DNA of 64,000 nucleotides from Streptomyces sp. Edi4 (GTDB taxonomy: Bacteria; Actinomycetota; Actinomycetes; Streptomycetales; Streptomycetaceae): assembly GCF_040253615.1 (NCBI RefSeq), contig NZ_JBEJGY010000004.1, positions 3,596,001-3,660,000 of the forward strand. Reading direction: 5' to 3'. The notes beneath the pieces were generated by a model. That model saw nothing but the letters and a program-made list of their open reading frames with translations. It ran no database searches and was not told where the DNA came from. The position numbers were made by a program, and so were the translations under genes. Position 1 is the first letter of the stretch; every line of letters starts with the position of its first letter. Shown piece after piece: positions 43,839 through 51,665 of the stretch.

Positions 43839-44171
43839 GTGGAATTCGCGCTGCTCATCTTCGGCGAGGAGAAGAGCTGGGACCGGATGCCGGAGCAGGA
43901 GCGCGCGGAGCGGTTCGCCGCCAACCGCGCGTTCGGCCGGGCGCTGGCCGAGGCCGGGGTGAGCGTGCGCTACGGCGCCCGGCTCGCCCGCCCCGACGTC
44001 CTTCAGGGCGAGGCCAGGTCCGGTGAGGGCGTCCTGGAGCTCGGCGGCCTGTGGCTGATCGAGGTGGCCACCGAGGAGGAGGCCCTGGAGTGGGGCGCCA
44101 AGGTGCCGGCCGGACCCGGCAACCGGGTCGAGGTGCGCCGCTGCGACCGGCCGGGCCCGGCCGGCCCCTGA
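43839..44171 (+). CDS. YCII-like (DGPF-type) small protein
   Basis: Protein of 110 residues with the YCII-related ferredoxin-like fold: MEFALLIFGEEKSW at the start, FAANRAFGRALAEAGVSVRY, then WLIEVATEEEALEWGAKVPA. In this family a conserved Asp/His pair is often catalytic; only part of it is seen here. Related proteins in other antibiotic clusters are of unknown or regulatory use. GTG 43839 has GAGGAG at 43828-43833. It lies between the exporter and carbamoyltransferase genes in the same direction. Confidence 0.8.
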   Translation: MEFALLIFGEEKSWDRMPEQERAERFAANRAFGRALAEAGVSVRYGARLARPDVLQGEARSGEGVLELGGLWLIEVATEEEALEWGAKVPAGPGNRVEVRRCDRPGPAGP

Positions 44172-44246
44172 CCGCGCCCCGGCCCGCCCGATGGCCGGAG
44201 CGGCGCCAACCTACCTGTGCAGCAAGCGAGTTGAAGGGAACGCACC

Positions 44247-46274
44247 ATGGCTGAACACCCCGCGACCCACTACCTGTCCTGCTATCTGACCCCGCCGGGC
44301 CCGGGCGCGGTCTTCTCCGTCCGGCACGACCAGAACGTGGCCCTGTGGCGCCGCCGCGGGACGACGGTGGAGCTCGTACGGGTCTGGGAACTGGAGCGCG
44401 TCAGCGGGCAGAAGCACCACTTCTGGCCGCTGTACACGGCCGCGCGCGCCGAGGCGTTCCTCGGCGCGCTCCTCGCCGAGGAGGGCCTGACCCTCGCCGA
44501 CATCTCCGTCAGCTGGGGCACCCCCGGCCTGCCGGCCGCGCGGCCCGTGCCGGTGCCCCCCGGCGCCGGTGACTTCCCCGTGCACAGCCTCGCGCACCTG
44601 TTCAGCGGCCTGATGACGGACACCGCGCTGTTCAGGCGGGAGAAGATCGTCGCGATGGCGATCGACGCGCTGCCCGACTACGTCCAGGACGGCGGCCCGA
44701 CCCGCTACTGGTACGCGGGCGCCGTCGCCGACCGGGGCGCCCTCACCTTCGCCCCCGTCGAGTCCCCGGCCCCGCTCTACACCGCCGCCGAGACCCTGTT
44801 CGGGCAGGAACCCGGCACCCTGATGGCACTCGCGTCGGCCAGCACCACCGAGATCCGCTTCGACGCCGAGGCCGCGGTCGCCCGGATCGCCCTGTACGGC
44901 GGCCAGGTGCAGCCGTGGAAGGAGGCCTTCGCCCTGGTGCGGTCCGTCGTGGAGGCGGCCGAGGCCCAGCTCGGCTCGGTACGGCTCGACCCCGCGTTCT
45001 CACGCGAGGAGAACCTGCGCAGCGCCGCCATGAAGGTGGTGCAGCGCTGCTCGGAGCTGGTCGCCGTACGCAATGTGGAGCACCTGCTCGCCCTCGGCGG
45101 CCTGCGCGCCGAGGAGTGCTATCTGTCCACCAGTGGCGGCTACGCCCTCAACTGCCCCACCAACACGCTCCTGATGGACCGCTTCGGCTTCCGCGGCCTG
45201 CTCACCCCGCCCTGCGCCAACGACTCGGGTCAGGGCATCGGGCTCGGCCTGCTCGGGCTGCACGGCACCGGCGTCCTGGACGAGGCGGACCTGCGGGTGG
45301 AGTCGGCGTACGTGGGGCGCGAGGTGGGCGGCGTGCGGGACGCGCTCGCCGAGTTCGCGCCCTGGATCGTCTCGGACGAACCCTTCGACGAGGACCGCTT
45401 CGTGGCCGACGTGTCCGGCTCGGTGCTCGCCTGGGTCGACGGGCGCGCCGAGATCGGGCCGCGCGCGCTCGGCCACCGCAGCCTCATCGGCGACCCGCGC
45501 TCCACCGAGGTCAAGGACCTGCTCAACGGCCACAAGCAGCGCCAGTGGTGGCGGCCGGTGGCGCCGGTGGTGCTGGCCGAGCACGTGGGCGAGTGGTTCT
45601 CCAGCGACCGCGACTCGCCGTACATGCTGGAGGCGGTCCAGGTACGCCCCGAGGTGGCCGGGCGGGTCCCGGCGATCCTGCACCTGGACGGCTCCGCCCG
45701 CCACCAGGTCGTGCACCGGGAGACCAACCCCCTGCTGCACCGGGCCCTTTCGGCCTTCCGGGACGCGACGGGGGTGCCGATCCTGTGCAACACCTCGCTC
45801 AACGACCGGGGCGAGGCGATCGTGGACACCGCCGCCGAAGCGCTCACCTTCTGCGTGCGCAAGGGCATCAAGGTCCTTTACCTGTGCGGGCGCCGCGTCG
45901 AACTGCGCGTCGGGGATCCGGAGTTGGACGCCCTGGTGCCGGAAGGGCCGCGTCCGCGCGCGGTGGGGTTCTTCACCGGCCAGGAGGAGGACCGGGACAC
46001 GATCTGGCAGGAGTGGCTGGACCAGGGCTACACCGTACCCGGCATGTTCCTGCTCGCCCGCTCCCCCGAACTGCGCGCCGAGGGGGAGCTCGCCACGCCC
46101 GAACGCGTCAACCTGCTCGCCGGATACCGCGCCACCGTCGACCCGTCGTTCGCCGGTCTCGCCGAGAACTTCCGGCGCACCCACGGCCCCGGCGCCTCGT
46201 TCACCGACCCCTCGACGCTGACCGGCGCCTTCGGTGTCATCAACACCCTGCGAAAGGGCGGAAGTTCCGCATAA
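44247..46274 (+). CDS. O-carbamoyltransferase (NodU/CmcH/TobZ family)
   Basis: Protein of 675 residues. The C-terminal YrdC-like-associated kinase fold has SGGYALNCPTNTLLMDRFGF, CANDSGQGIGLGLLGLH, then GRAEIGPRALGHRSLIGDPR and VPILCNTSLNDRGEAIVDT, all diagnostic of the family. The N-terminal metal motifs differ slightly: HDQNVAL for HDASA-type and HSLAHLFS where HHxAH is usual. With carbamoyl phosphate and ATP it should put a carbamoyl group on a hydroxyl, presumably one made by the P450, Rieske or amine oxidase-dependent steps. Carbamoylation is unusual in azole RiPPs. ATG 44247 follows GAAGGGAACGC. Confidence 0.9.
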   Translation: MAEHPATHYLSCYLTPPGPGAVFSVRHDQNVALWRRRGTTVELVRVWELERVSGQKHHFWPLYTAARAEAFLGALLAEEGLTLADISVSWGTPGLPAARPVPVPPGAGDFPVHSLAHLFSGLMTDTALFRREKIVAMAIDALPDYVQDGGPTRYWYAGAVADRGALTFAPVESPAPLYTAAETLFGQEPGTLMALASASTTEIRFDAEAAVARIALYGGQVQPWKEAFALVRSVVEAAEAQLGSVRLDPAFSREENLRSAAMKVVQRCSELVAVRNVEHLLALGGLRAEECYLSTSGGYALNCPTNTLLMDRFGFRGLLTPPCANDSGQGIGLGLLGLHGTGVLDEADLRVESAYVGREVGGVRDALAEFAPWIVSDEPFDEDRFVADVSGSVLAWVDGRAEIGPRALGHRSLIGDPRSTEVKDLLNGHKQRQWWRPVAPVVLAEHVGEWFSSDRDSPYMLEAVQVRPEVAGRVPAILHLDGSARHQVVHRETNPLLHRALSAFRDATGVPILCNTSLNDRGEAIVDTAAEALTFCVRKGIKVLYLCGRRVELRVGDPELDALVPEGPRPRAVGFFTGQEEDRDTIWQEWLDQGYTVPGMFLLARSPELRAEGELATPERVNLLAGYRATVDPSFAGLAENFRRTHGPGASFTDPSTLTGAFGVINTLRKGGSSA

Positions 46275-49040
46275 TTGGACTCATTGTTGACCTCACTGAC
46301 GGGGGCGGACGTGGTAGCAGTCGACGGGGGAGCCAAAGGCGGGCCGCGGGGACCGGCGGGACTGCTGCACCGGGACGAGGAGCTGGACCTGCTCGACGGG
46401 ACCATGGCCGAACTCGCCGAAGGGCGCTCGTCGGTGGTGGCCATCCACGGCCCGCGCGGCATCGGCAAGACCGCGCTGCTGCGGGCCGCGCTCGCCCGGG
46501 TGCCCGGCCAGGCGGTCGTCCTGCGGGCCCGCTGCCACGAGAGCGAGCGGGGCTTCCCCTACGGCGTGGTGCGCCAGCTCTTCGACCGGCTGCTCACCCG
46601 GCCGGGGCGCACCGGGCCCGGCGGCCTCGAACTGCGCCCGGCCGCCCGCGCGGGAGCGGGCGGCGCCGAGGTGCACGAACAGCTCCAGGACCTCTTCCAG
46701 GCGGCCCGCTCGCTGTCCGACGGCAAGCCCGTGGTGATCGCGGTGGACGATCTGGGCTTCGCCGACCAGGAGTCGCTGGCCTGGCTCTCCTACATCGTGC
46801 GCCGCCTCGACGGGCTCCCGCTCGCCCTGGTCTTCACGGCCGACCCGGACGCGCACGACGCGGCGCCCGCCGAGTCCGGCGCGCCCGCGCACACCCGGCT
46901 GCTGCGGCCGGGGCCGCTGTGCGAGAGCTGCGCCGCGCAGTGGATGGCGGGGGCCTTCGGTGCGCCCCTCGACACCGAGCTCGCCGCCGCCTGCCACACC
47001 CTCTCGCTCGGCAACCCGCTGGTCCTTCGGGAGCTCACCGACCGGCTGCTCGCGGCCGGTGTCTCGGCCGGCTCCCCCGACCAGAGCGCCGTCCTGGAGA
47101 TCGGCGCCGCCACGCTGTCGGACACCACGGTGGAGTGGCTGAGCCGGCGCCACCCCGCGGCCGTGGACCTCCTCGCCAACCTGGCCGTGCTTGGGCCCGG
47201 CGCCGACATCGCGACGGCGGCGGCCCTCGCCGACCAGGGCGAGTTCGAGTCGGCGCTGGCCGGCGAGGAGCTGCGCCGCAGCGGGCTCATCGACCCGGGT
47301 CCGCCGCAGCGCTTCCGGCACGAGCTGGTGCGCACCGCGATCCTCTCCCGCATCGACCCGAAGACCCGGCTCGACCTGCACGCCCGCGCGGCGGCGCTGC
47401 TGCTGCGGCTCGGCGCCCCGGCCGCGCAGACCGCCGAGCACCTGATGTCGGTGGGCGCGAGCGGCCGGGCCTGGGCGCTGCCCATCCTGCGCACCGCCGC
47501 GCGCGAGGCCGCCGCCGGCTCCGACTGGACCAATGCCGCCCGCTATCTGCGCCGGGCGCTGGCCGAGTCAGCCGACCCCGAGGTCGTCCTCGCCGTCACC
47601 GGCCAGCTCGGCGCGGTCGAACTGCACCGCGACGTGGCCGCCTGCGCGCGTTACGCCGCGACCGTGGCCGCCTCGATCCGCCCCCCGGCCGAACGGGCCC
47701 GCGCCCTGCTGCCGTTCGCGGGCCCGGTCCTCACCCTGGACTCCTCGATGGCCGCCCACTCCTTCGTCGAGGCCGCCACCGCTCTGGAGGCCGGTCACGG
47801 CGGTGAGGCACCGCTCGCCCTGCGGCTGCCGCTCGCCACCCAGGCCCTGCTGGCCGGTCACCGGGGCACCGCACACCGCACGCTGGCCGCGCTGCGCCGC
47901 TCACCGGACACGCACACCGCCGCGCCCGCATTCCTCGGTGCGCTCGCCGCGCTCACGGCGGCCGGCGGCCGCTTCCCGCGCCGGGCCCAGCGGCTCGCCG
48001 AGCGGTGCGCGGACGCGGCCGCGCTGATCGGCGTCGACACCGGCGCGCCGGGCGCCGCCCTCGCGCTCGCCTGGACCGGCCGCGCCCCGGACGCCGCCGC
48101 GCTGGCCGACCGGACCGTCCTGACCGCGCGCGGCGCCGCCCGCCCCGGGGAACTCGCGCTCGCTCTGATCGTGCGCGCCGACATCGCGCTGCGCCTGGAC
48201 CGTACGGCGGCGGCTCTCGGCGACGCCAGGGAAGCGCTGCGGCTCGCCGAATCCGTACGGGCGGCGGGTCTCGCGGCCGCGGCCGCCGCCTGCACCGCCC
48301 GCGCCCTGGTGCGCAGGGAGCAGCACGAGGCGGCGGCCAAGGTGCTGGCCGGCTCGCCGCTCCCGGCCGGCGCGCACCCGTTGATCCGGGCCCAGTTCCT
48401 CCAGGCGCGGGGACTGGTGGCGGCCGGCCGGGGCGCGCACGGGGAGGCATTGCAGCTCTTCCTGGAGTGCGGCCACGCGCTGGCCGCGCGCGGCATGGCC
48501 AACCCGGAGTGCGTACGGTGGCGGGCCGACGCCCGGCGCGCGTACGAGGAACTGGGCGAACCGGAGGCCGCGCTGGCGATCGCGGAGGCGGAGCCGGTGG
48601 GGGTACGGCCGGGGGGTGCGGGGGGTGCGGGTGCGGGCGGTGCGGGCTCGGGTGTGGCCGCTGGGACTGGTGCGGCCACGTGGTCCGGTGGGGCCGGGCC
48701 TGGAGGGGCTGGGCTCGCGGGTGCGCCCGGGTCGGGCGATGGGGGGCCGGGTGAGCCGCCCGAGGACGGCCGGGGTGGCCCTGGCAGCACGCCGTCCGCC
48801 CACGCGCCGGGCATCGGGAACGGCATGAAGCGGAGGGCGGGCCTGACCGCGAGCGAGCGGCGCGTCACGGATCTGGTGCTCACCGGGCTCAGCAACCTGG
48901 AGGTGGCCGAACGCCTCTTCCTCAGCAAGCGGACGGTCGACACCCACCTGGGCCGGATCTACCGCAAACTGGAGATCCGGGGCCGGGCCGAACTGGCGCA
49001 GGCGCTAAGGGAGTTGAACGACCCCACGAACCCCGCCTGA
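46275..49040 (+). CDS. LAL-type LuxR transcriptional regulator (AAA ATPase plus HTH)
   Basis: Large regulator of 921 residues. N-terminal STAND/AAA ATPase: Walker A HGPRGIGKT near residue 58, Walker B VVIAVDDLGF near 158. A long TPR-like helical middle follows. Then comes a Gly/Ala/Ser linker of about 60 residues (48600-48790). It ends with a LuxR helix-turn-helix, LTASERRVTDLVLTGLSN and LFLSKRTVDTHLGRIYRKL. TTG 46275 is the first start after the carbamoyltransferase stop; GTG 46311 after GGGGG is a reasonable alternative. LAL proteins are typical pathway activators; ATP and a small ligand gate them. It is the best candidate to bind the ATACGTA motifs. Confidence 0.88.
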   Translation: MDSLLTSLTGADVVAVDGGAKGGPRGPAGLLHRDEELDLLDGTMAELAEGRSSVVAIHGPRGIGKTALLRAALARVPGQAVVLRARCHESERGFPYGVVRQLFDRLLTRPGRTGPGGLELRPAARAGAGGAEVHEQLQDLFQAARSLSDGKPVVIAVDDLGFADQESLAWLSYIVRRLDGLPLALVFTADPDAHDAAPAESGAPAHTRLLRPGPLCESCAAQWMAGAFGAPLDTELAAACHTLSLGNPLVLRELTDRLLAAGVSAGSPDQSAVLEIGAATLSDTTVEWLSRRHPAAVDLLANLAVLGPGADIATAAALADQGEFESALAGEELRRSGLIDPGPPQRFRHELVRTAILSRIDPKTRLDLHARAAALLLRLGAPAAQTAEHLMSVGASGRAWALPILRTAAREAAAGSDWTNAARYLRRALAESADPEVVLAVTGQLGAVELHRDVAACARYAATVAASIRPPAERARALLPFAGPVLTLDSSMAAHSFVEAATALEAGHGGEAPLALRLPLATQALLAGHRGTAHRTLAALRRSPDTHTAAPAFLGALAALTAAGGRFPRRAQRLAERCADAAALIGVDTGAPGAALALAWTGRAPDAAALADRTVLTARGAARPGELALALIVRADIALRLDRTAAALGDAREALRLAESVRAAGLAAAAAACTARALVRREQHEAAAKVLAGSPLPAGAHPLIRAQFLQARGLVAAGRGAHGEALQLFLECGHALAARGMANPECVRWRADARRAYEELGEPEAALAIAEAEPVGVRPGGAGGAGAGGAGSGVAAGTGAATWSGGAGPGGAGLAGAPGSGDGGPGEPPEDGRGGPGSTPSAHAPGIGNGMKRRAGLTASERRVTDLVLTGLSNLEVAERLFLSKRTVDTHLGRIYRKLEIRGRAELAQALRELNDPTNPA

Positions 49041-49050
49041 AGACGCCCCA

Positions 49051-49200
49051 CGCAGGCCGCCACAAGTCCCGTTCACGGGCGCGGGGAACTACGCCCCCAG
49101 CCACGCGCCCCCCGCACATGAAGGTCACCCGGGCCGCCACAAGTCCCGTCCAGGGGCGCGGGGAACTGCGCGCCCAGCCACGCGCCCCCGCACATGAAGG
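49051..49200. repeat. 77-bp tandem duplication with dispersed repeat inside
   Basis: GGCCGCCACAAGTCCCGT occurs at 49055 and 49132, followed by near-identical sequence over 77 bp. Each copy has the inverse form of the dispersed element (GGGGCGCGGGGAACTGCGC, complete at 49153-49171). It lies between the convergent LAL regulator and the HprK-like gene. Confidence 0.75.
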
Positions 49201-49251
49201 CGGCCCGCAGACAGGCCGAGTATGCCCACGCGGGCCGGGGCGAGGGGCCGC

Positions 49252-50196
49252 TCAGATGCGGAGGGGGTCCATCGCCCGCGCCCGGCCCACGGCACCGGCA
49301 CCGGCACCCGCAGCCGCACCCGCGTCAAAGCCGGCGGACGCGTCAAAGCCGGCGCCCGCGTCGAAGCCGGCGGACGCCGAAGCCGTCACCTGGTCGTCGA
49401 TCAGCCAGGCCGCCTCCTCGGCGCCGCCCGAGCCCGGCATGTCGACGCGGAAGGAGGTGAGCGCGGCCGTCTCGGCGGCGGCCTCCGGCGGCCAGACGGC
49501 AGGCCCCTCGTGCGCGGGCGCCACCCGGACCGTCTCACCCGGCGCCCGGCACAGCCGCACCAGAGCCGGCGGCCCGAGCCTGGCCCGCACGGGCACCACC
49601 GCGCCCAGACGCTCGGGCCGCACCTGGAGCACCCCGTCGCTGATGGCCGACGGGCGCCGGTGCCAGGTCCCCTCGGGCAGCGCGTCCGTGTTCACCGCGG
49701 CCGCCGAAGCACCGTAGAACTCCAGCGGCACCAGGTACGGCATCGTGTGCCCCACCATCCGGTCCACCACGAGGAGTTGACCCGAGACGAACTGCCAGGA
49801 ACGCTGGGCGAGCGCGAGGGCCACCTCGGCGCGCGGCGCGTAGGGGCTGCCGAGCAGCGCGACGCTGGCCGGCCCCTTCGCCAGGACCACGGCCGGGGCG
49901 ATCCAGAACCGCCGGGCCAGCGCGGCGAAGGGCGGCACCGGCGGCGGCACGTTGGTCCAGGCCCGGAAGGTACGGCGCAGCATGGGCGTACCGTTCGCGC
50001 CGGACACCACGAACTGGGCCGCGCCGTCCGGGCGTTCGGGCCCGAGGTCGACGTGGAGCCGGTCGGCGCCGCGCGGTTCGGGGATCAGATGCGGGGCGAA
50101 GCGGAAACGCAGGGCGGCGAGCTGGGAAGCGGCGGTGACCGTGATCCCGATGCCGAAGAACTCGGCGCACAGCGATTCCCCACCGGTGATTTTCAT
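49252..50196 (-). CDS. HPr-kinase-like protein with degenerate P-loop
   Basis: Protein of 314 residues. The middle (VALLGSPYAPRAEVALALAQ, then WQFVSGQLLVVDRMVGHTMP) follows the outline of HprK-like proteins in RiPP clusters: beta strand, P-loop, helix, RxWxxVSDDxxLVD. The P-loop GxxGxGKS/T is replaced by SPYAPRAE, so ATP binding is doubtful. The last 45 residues are a low-complexity tail with three units of AGFDA-type (18-bp DNA repeat at 49321-49378). The assignment rests on pattern, not on a full domain match. It is followed upstream by two more minus-strand genes that seem part of the same operon. Confidence 0.6.
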   Translation of the reverse strand: MKITGGESLCAEFFGIGITVTAASQLAALRFRFAPHLIPEPRGADRLHVDLGPERPDGAAQFVVSGANGTPMLRRTFRAWTNVPPPVPPFAALARRFWIAPAVVLAKGPASVALLGSPYAPRAEVALALAQRSWQFVSGQLLVVDRMVGHTMPYLVPLEFYGASAAAVNTDALPEGTWHRRPSAISDGVLQVRPERLGAVVPVRARLGPPALVRLCRAPGETVRVAPAHEGPAVWPPEAAAETAALTSFRVDMPGSGGAEEAAWLIDDQVTASASAGFDAGAGFDASAGFDAGAAAGAGAGAVGRARAMDPLRI

Positions 50197-50299
50197 GCCG
50201 CTCTCCTGTCCGGTCCGGCGTCCGGCTCCGGGTATGCGTGACCCGGCCCGGTATCCGGTGGGTGACCGGGTCCGGTACCGGGTACGGCCGGGGTGGTGT

Positions 50300-50893
50300 T
50301 CAGGGTTTGGGCCACAGCAGGCGCACGATCGCCTCGGCCGGGTAGGGATCGACGCCGTCGCCCGCGCCCTTGGAGTCCGTGGGGTCGGCCGGCTCCACGA
50401 CGTGCAGCTCGACGCGGCTGGCGGGCGGCAGCCGCACGCCGGGCCGGACGGCGCCCGCCGCGCCGGGACCCCCGAGGAGCACGACGCGGCCGGGCCGCCC
50501 GGTGGCCCGCATGGACTGGGCTACGGCCCAGGTCAGCCGGAGCGAGGTGGGCACGCCGGGCCACGGGGCGTCCGGGTCGGCCGGTAACGCGGCGAGTTCG
50601 GCCGCGTCGACGGGCGAGAGATCGACCAGCGCGTCCAGCGGCCCCACGTCGGTGGCGAGGTCCACGAGGAGCCTCGCGATGTCCTCGATGTCGCCCGGCC
50701 TGCTGTGGAAGGGCAGGGCGAGCACCCCGGACGCCGTGAGGTCGCGGCACAGATAGGCGGCGCTCACCGGTTCGGGCGCGCAGACCGCCACCGTCGCGCC
50801 CAGGTTGCCCAGGCTCGCCGTGACGTCCCGCGCGGTCCTGGTCGCCGCGCTGGCGACCAGGACCGACGGGGAGATGGAGAAGGGGTGCGGCAC
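50300..50893 (-). CDS. SDR-like NAD(P)-fold protein without catalytic residues
   Basis: Protein of 197 residues that follows the SDR fold: VLVASAATRTARDVTASLGN (a broken TGxxxGxG), VAVCAPEPVSAAYLCRDLTA, PFHSRPGDIEDIARLLVDLA, LDALVDLSPVDA at the NNAG position and RPGRVVLLGGPGA at the active Ser position. The GxxxGxG, Tyr-x-x-x-Lys and NAG motifs are all absent, so it is unlikely to be a dehydrogenase. It may be a structural or binding protein. GTG 50893 with GGGAAG upstream. The following HprK-like gene is 103 bp downstream, so the two are probably cotranscribed. Confidence 0.65.
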   Translation of the reverse strand: MPHPFSISPSVLVASAATRTARDVTASLGNLGATVAVCAPEPVSAAYLCRDLTASGVLALPFHSRPGDIEDIARLLVDLATDVGPLDALVDLSPVDAAELAALPADPDAPWPGVPTSLRLTWAVAQSMRATGRPGRVVLLGGPGAAGAVRPGVRLPPASRVELHVVEPADPTDSKGAGDGVDPYPAEAIVRLLWPKP

Positions 50894-50922
50894 TGGTGCT
50901 TCCCTCGGGTAGGCGGAGCGGA

Positions 50923-51180
50923 TCAGTCGCGTACGGCGGTGGGCTTGCCGTCCCAGCGGAAGTCCACGTCGACGACGGTGGACCGGCCGGACTGCCCGGC
51001 GGTCGCGGCGTCGACGGTCCGTCTCGCGGTGGTGTCACGGCCTGCGGGGCCGGCATCGTGGTGGCCGCCGCCGAACAGCGACGACGCTCCGAGCACGAGG
51101 CCCAGCAACAGGACGGCCGCCGTGCAGGCGATGGCGGTGAGCTGGGCAGCGGCGTGGCGTGCGGTGGACCGGTTACGCAT
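50923..51180 (-). CDS. Small single-helix membrane protein
   Basis: Protein of 85 residues: a basic start MRNRSTARH, one helix (LTAIACTAAVLLLGLVLGAS), then a 50-residue polar extracellular part ending VDVDFRWDGKPTAVRD. A Cys inside the helix is not a lipobox. ATG 51180 is preceded by CCAGGGGGATTCAC. It is the first gene of the three-gene minus operon at the right edge of the RiPP cluster. No family recognised; role unknown. Confidence 0.68.
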   Translation of the reverse strand: MRNRSTARHAAAQLTAIACTAAVLLLGLVLGASSLFGGGHHDAGPAGRDTTARRTVDAATAGQSGRSTVVDVDFRWDGKPTAVRD

Positions 51181-51312
51181 GTGAATCCCCCTGGTTCCTC
51201 GCGGGTGCGGTGGCGGTCGCCGGCCCCTGCCGGTGCTTCGCCTCGGATCGTGTCGCCCCGCGCGCCGGCCGGAACTCAACGGCCCGGCGTCTGGCGACAC
51301 CCATAGAAAACA

Positions 51313-51342
51313 CCGGAGCCGGTTATTCAGGCCCGGCTCCGG
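51313..51342 (-). terminator. Terminator-like hairpin in the leader of the minus operon
   Basis: CCGGAGCCGG (51313-51322) pairs with CCGGCTCCGG (51333-51342), 10-base loop. Reading leftwards it is followed by TGTTTTCTAT. As no gene on the minus strand ends here, and the operon's first gene starts at 51180, it may act as an attenuator in a long untranslated leader. Confidence 0.5.
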
Positions 51343-51473
51343 CGAGCCAGGAAGCTGCCGGGCATGAAGCTGCCGGAAGGGAGGGCAGCGGGGCGCGTGG
51401 GGTCCTGCGCGCCCCTCGGGCAAGCGGCAACCACGCCAACTCGGGCTCGTATCAGCGGATTTCGTACTAGCAT

Positions 51474-51495
51474 TGCCCGACCTCGAGGTCGGGCA
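51474..51495. promoter_or_regulatory. Perfect 22-bp palindrome, probable operator
   Basis: TGCCCGACCTC followed directly by its reverse complement GAGGTCGGGCA. It lies in the gap between the divergent small-membrane-protein operon (start 51180) and the TrmB/LuxR-type regulator (start 51666). Perfect symmetry with no spacer suits a dimeric DNA-binding protein. Confidence 0.7.
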
Positions 51496-51665
51496 CGGCC
51501 GTCGATCCTGCGGCCGCCCGGAACCGGGGCGTCCTGCGCGGCCGGGGAACGTCCCGCGGCGGGCGGGACGCGACGGTCCGCGAACGCGCAGATGGGTGGT
51601 GCCGCGGACCGGCGGGGCCAGGGGGCGGGTCCGTCGGGTCGACGGCCGGGGACAGGGGTTGCACT

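Noticed and set aside
21576..46274. Cluster as a thiopeptide pathway
   Set aside because: Cys/Ser-rich core is suggestive, but no LanB-type dehydratase, tRNA-Glu-dependent enzyme or pyridine-forming cycloaddition enzyme is encoded; a linear or otherwise cyclised azole peptide fits better.
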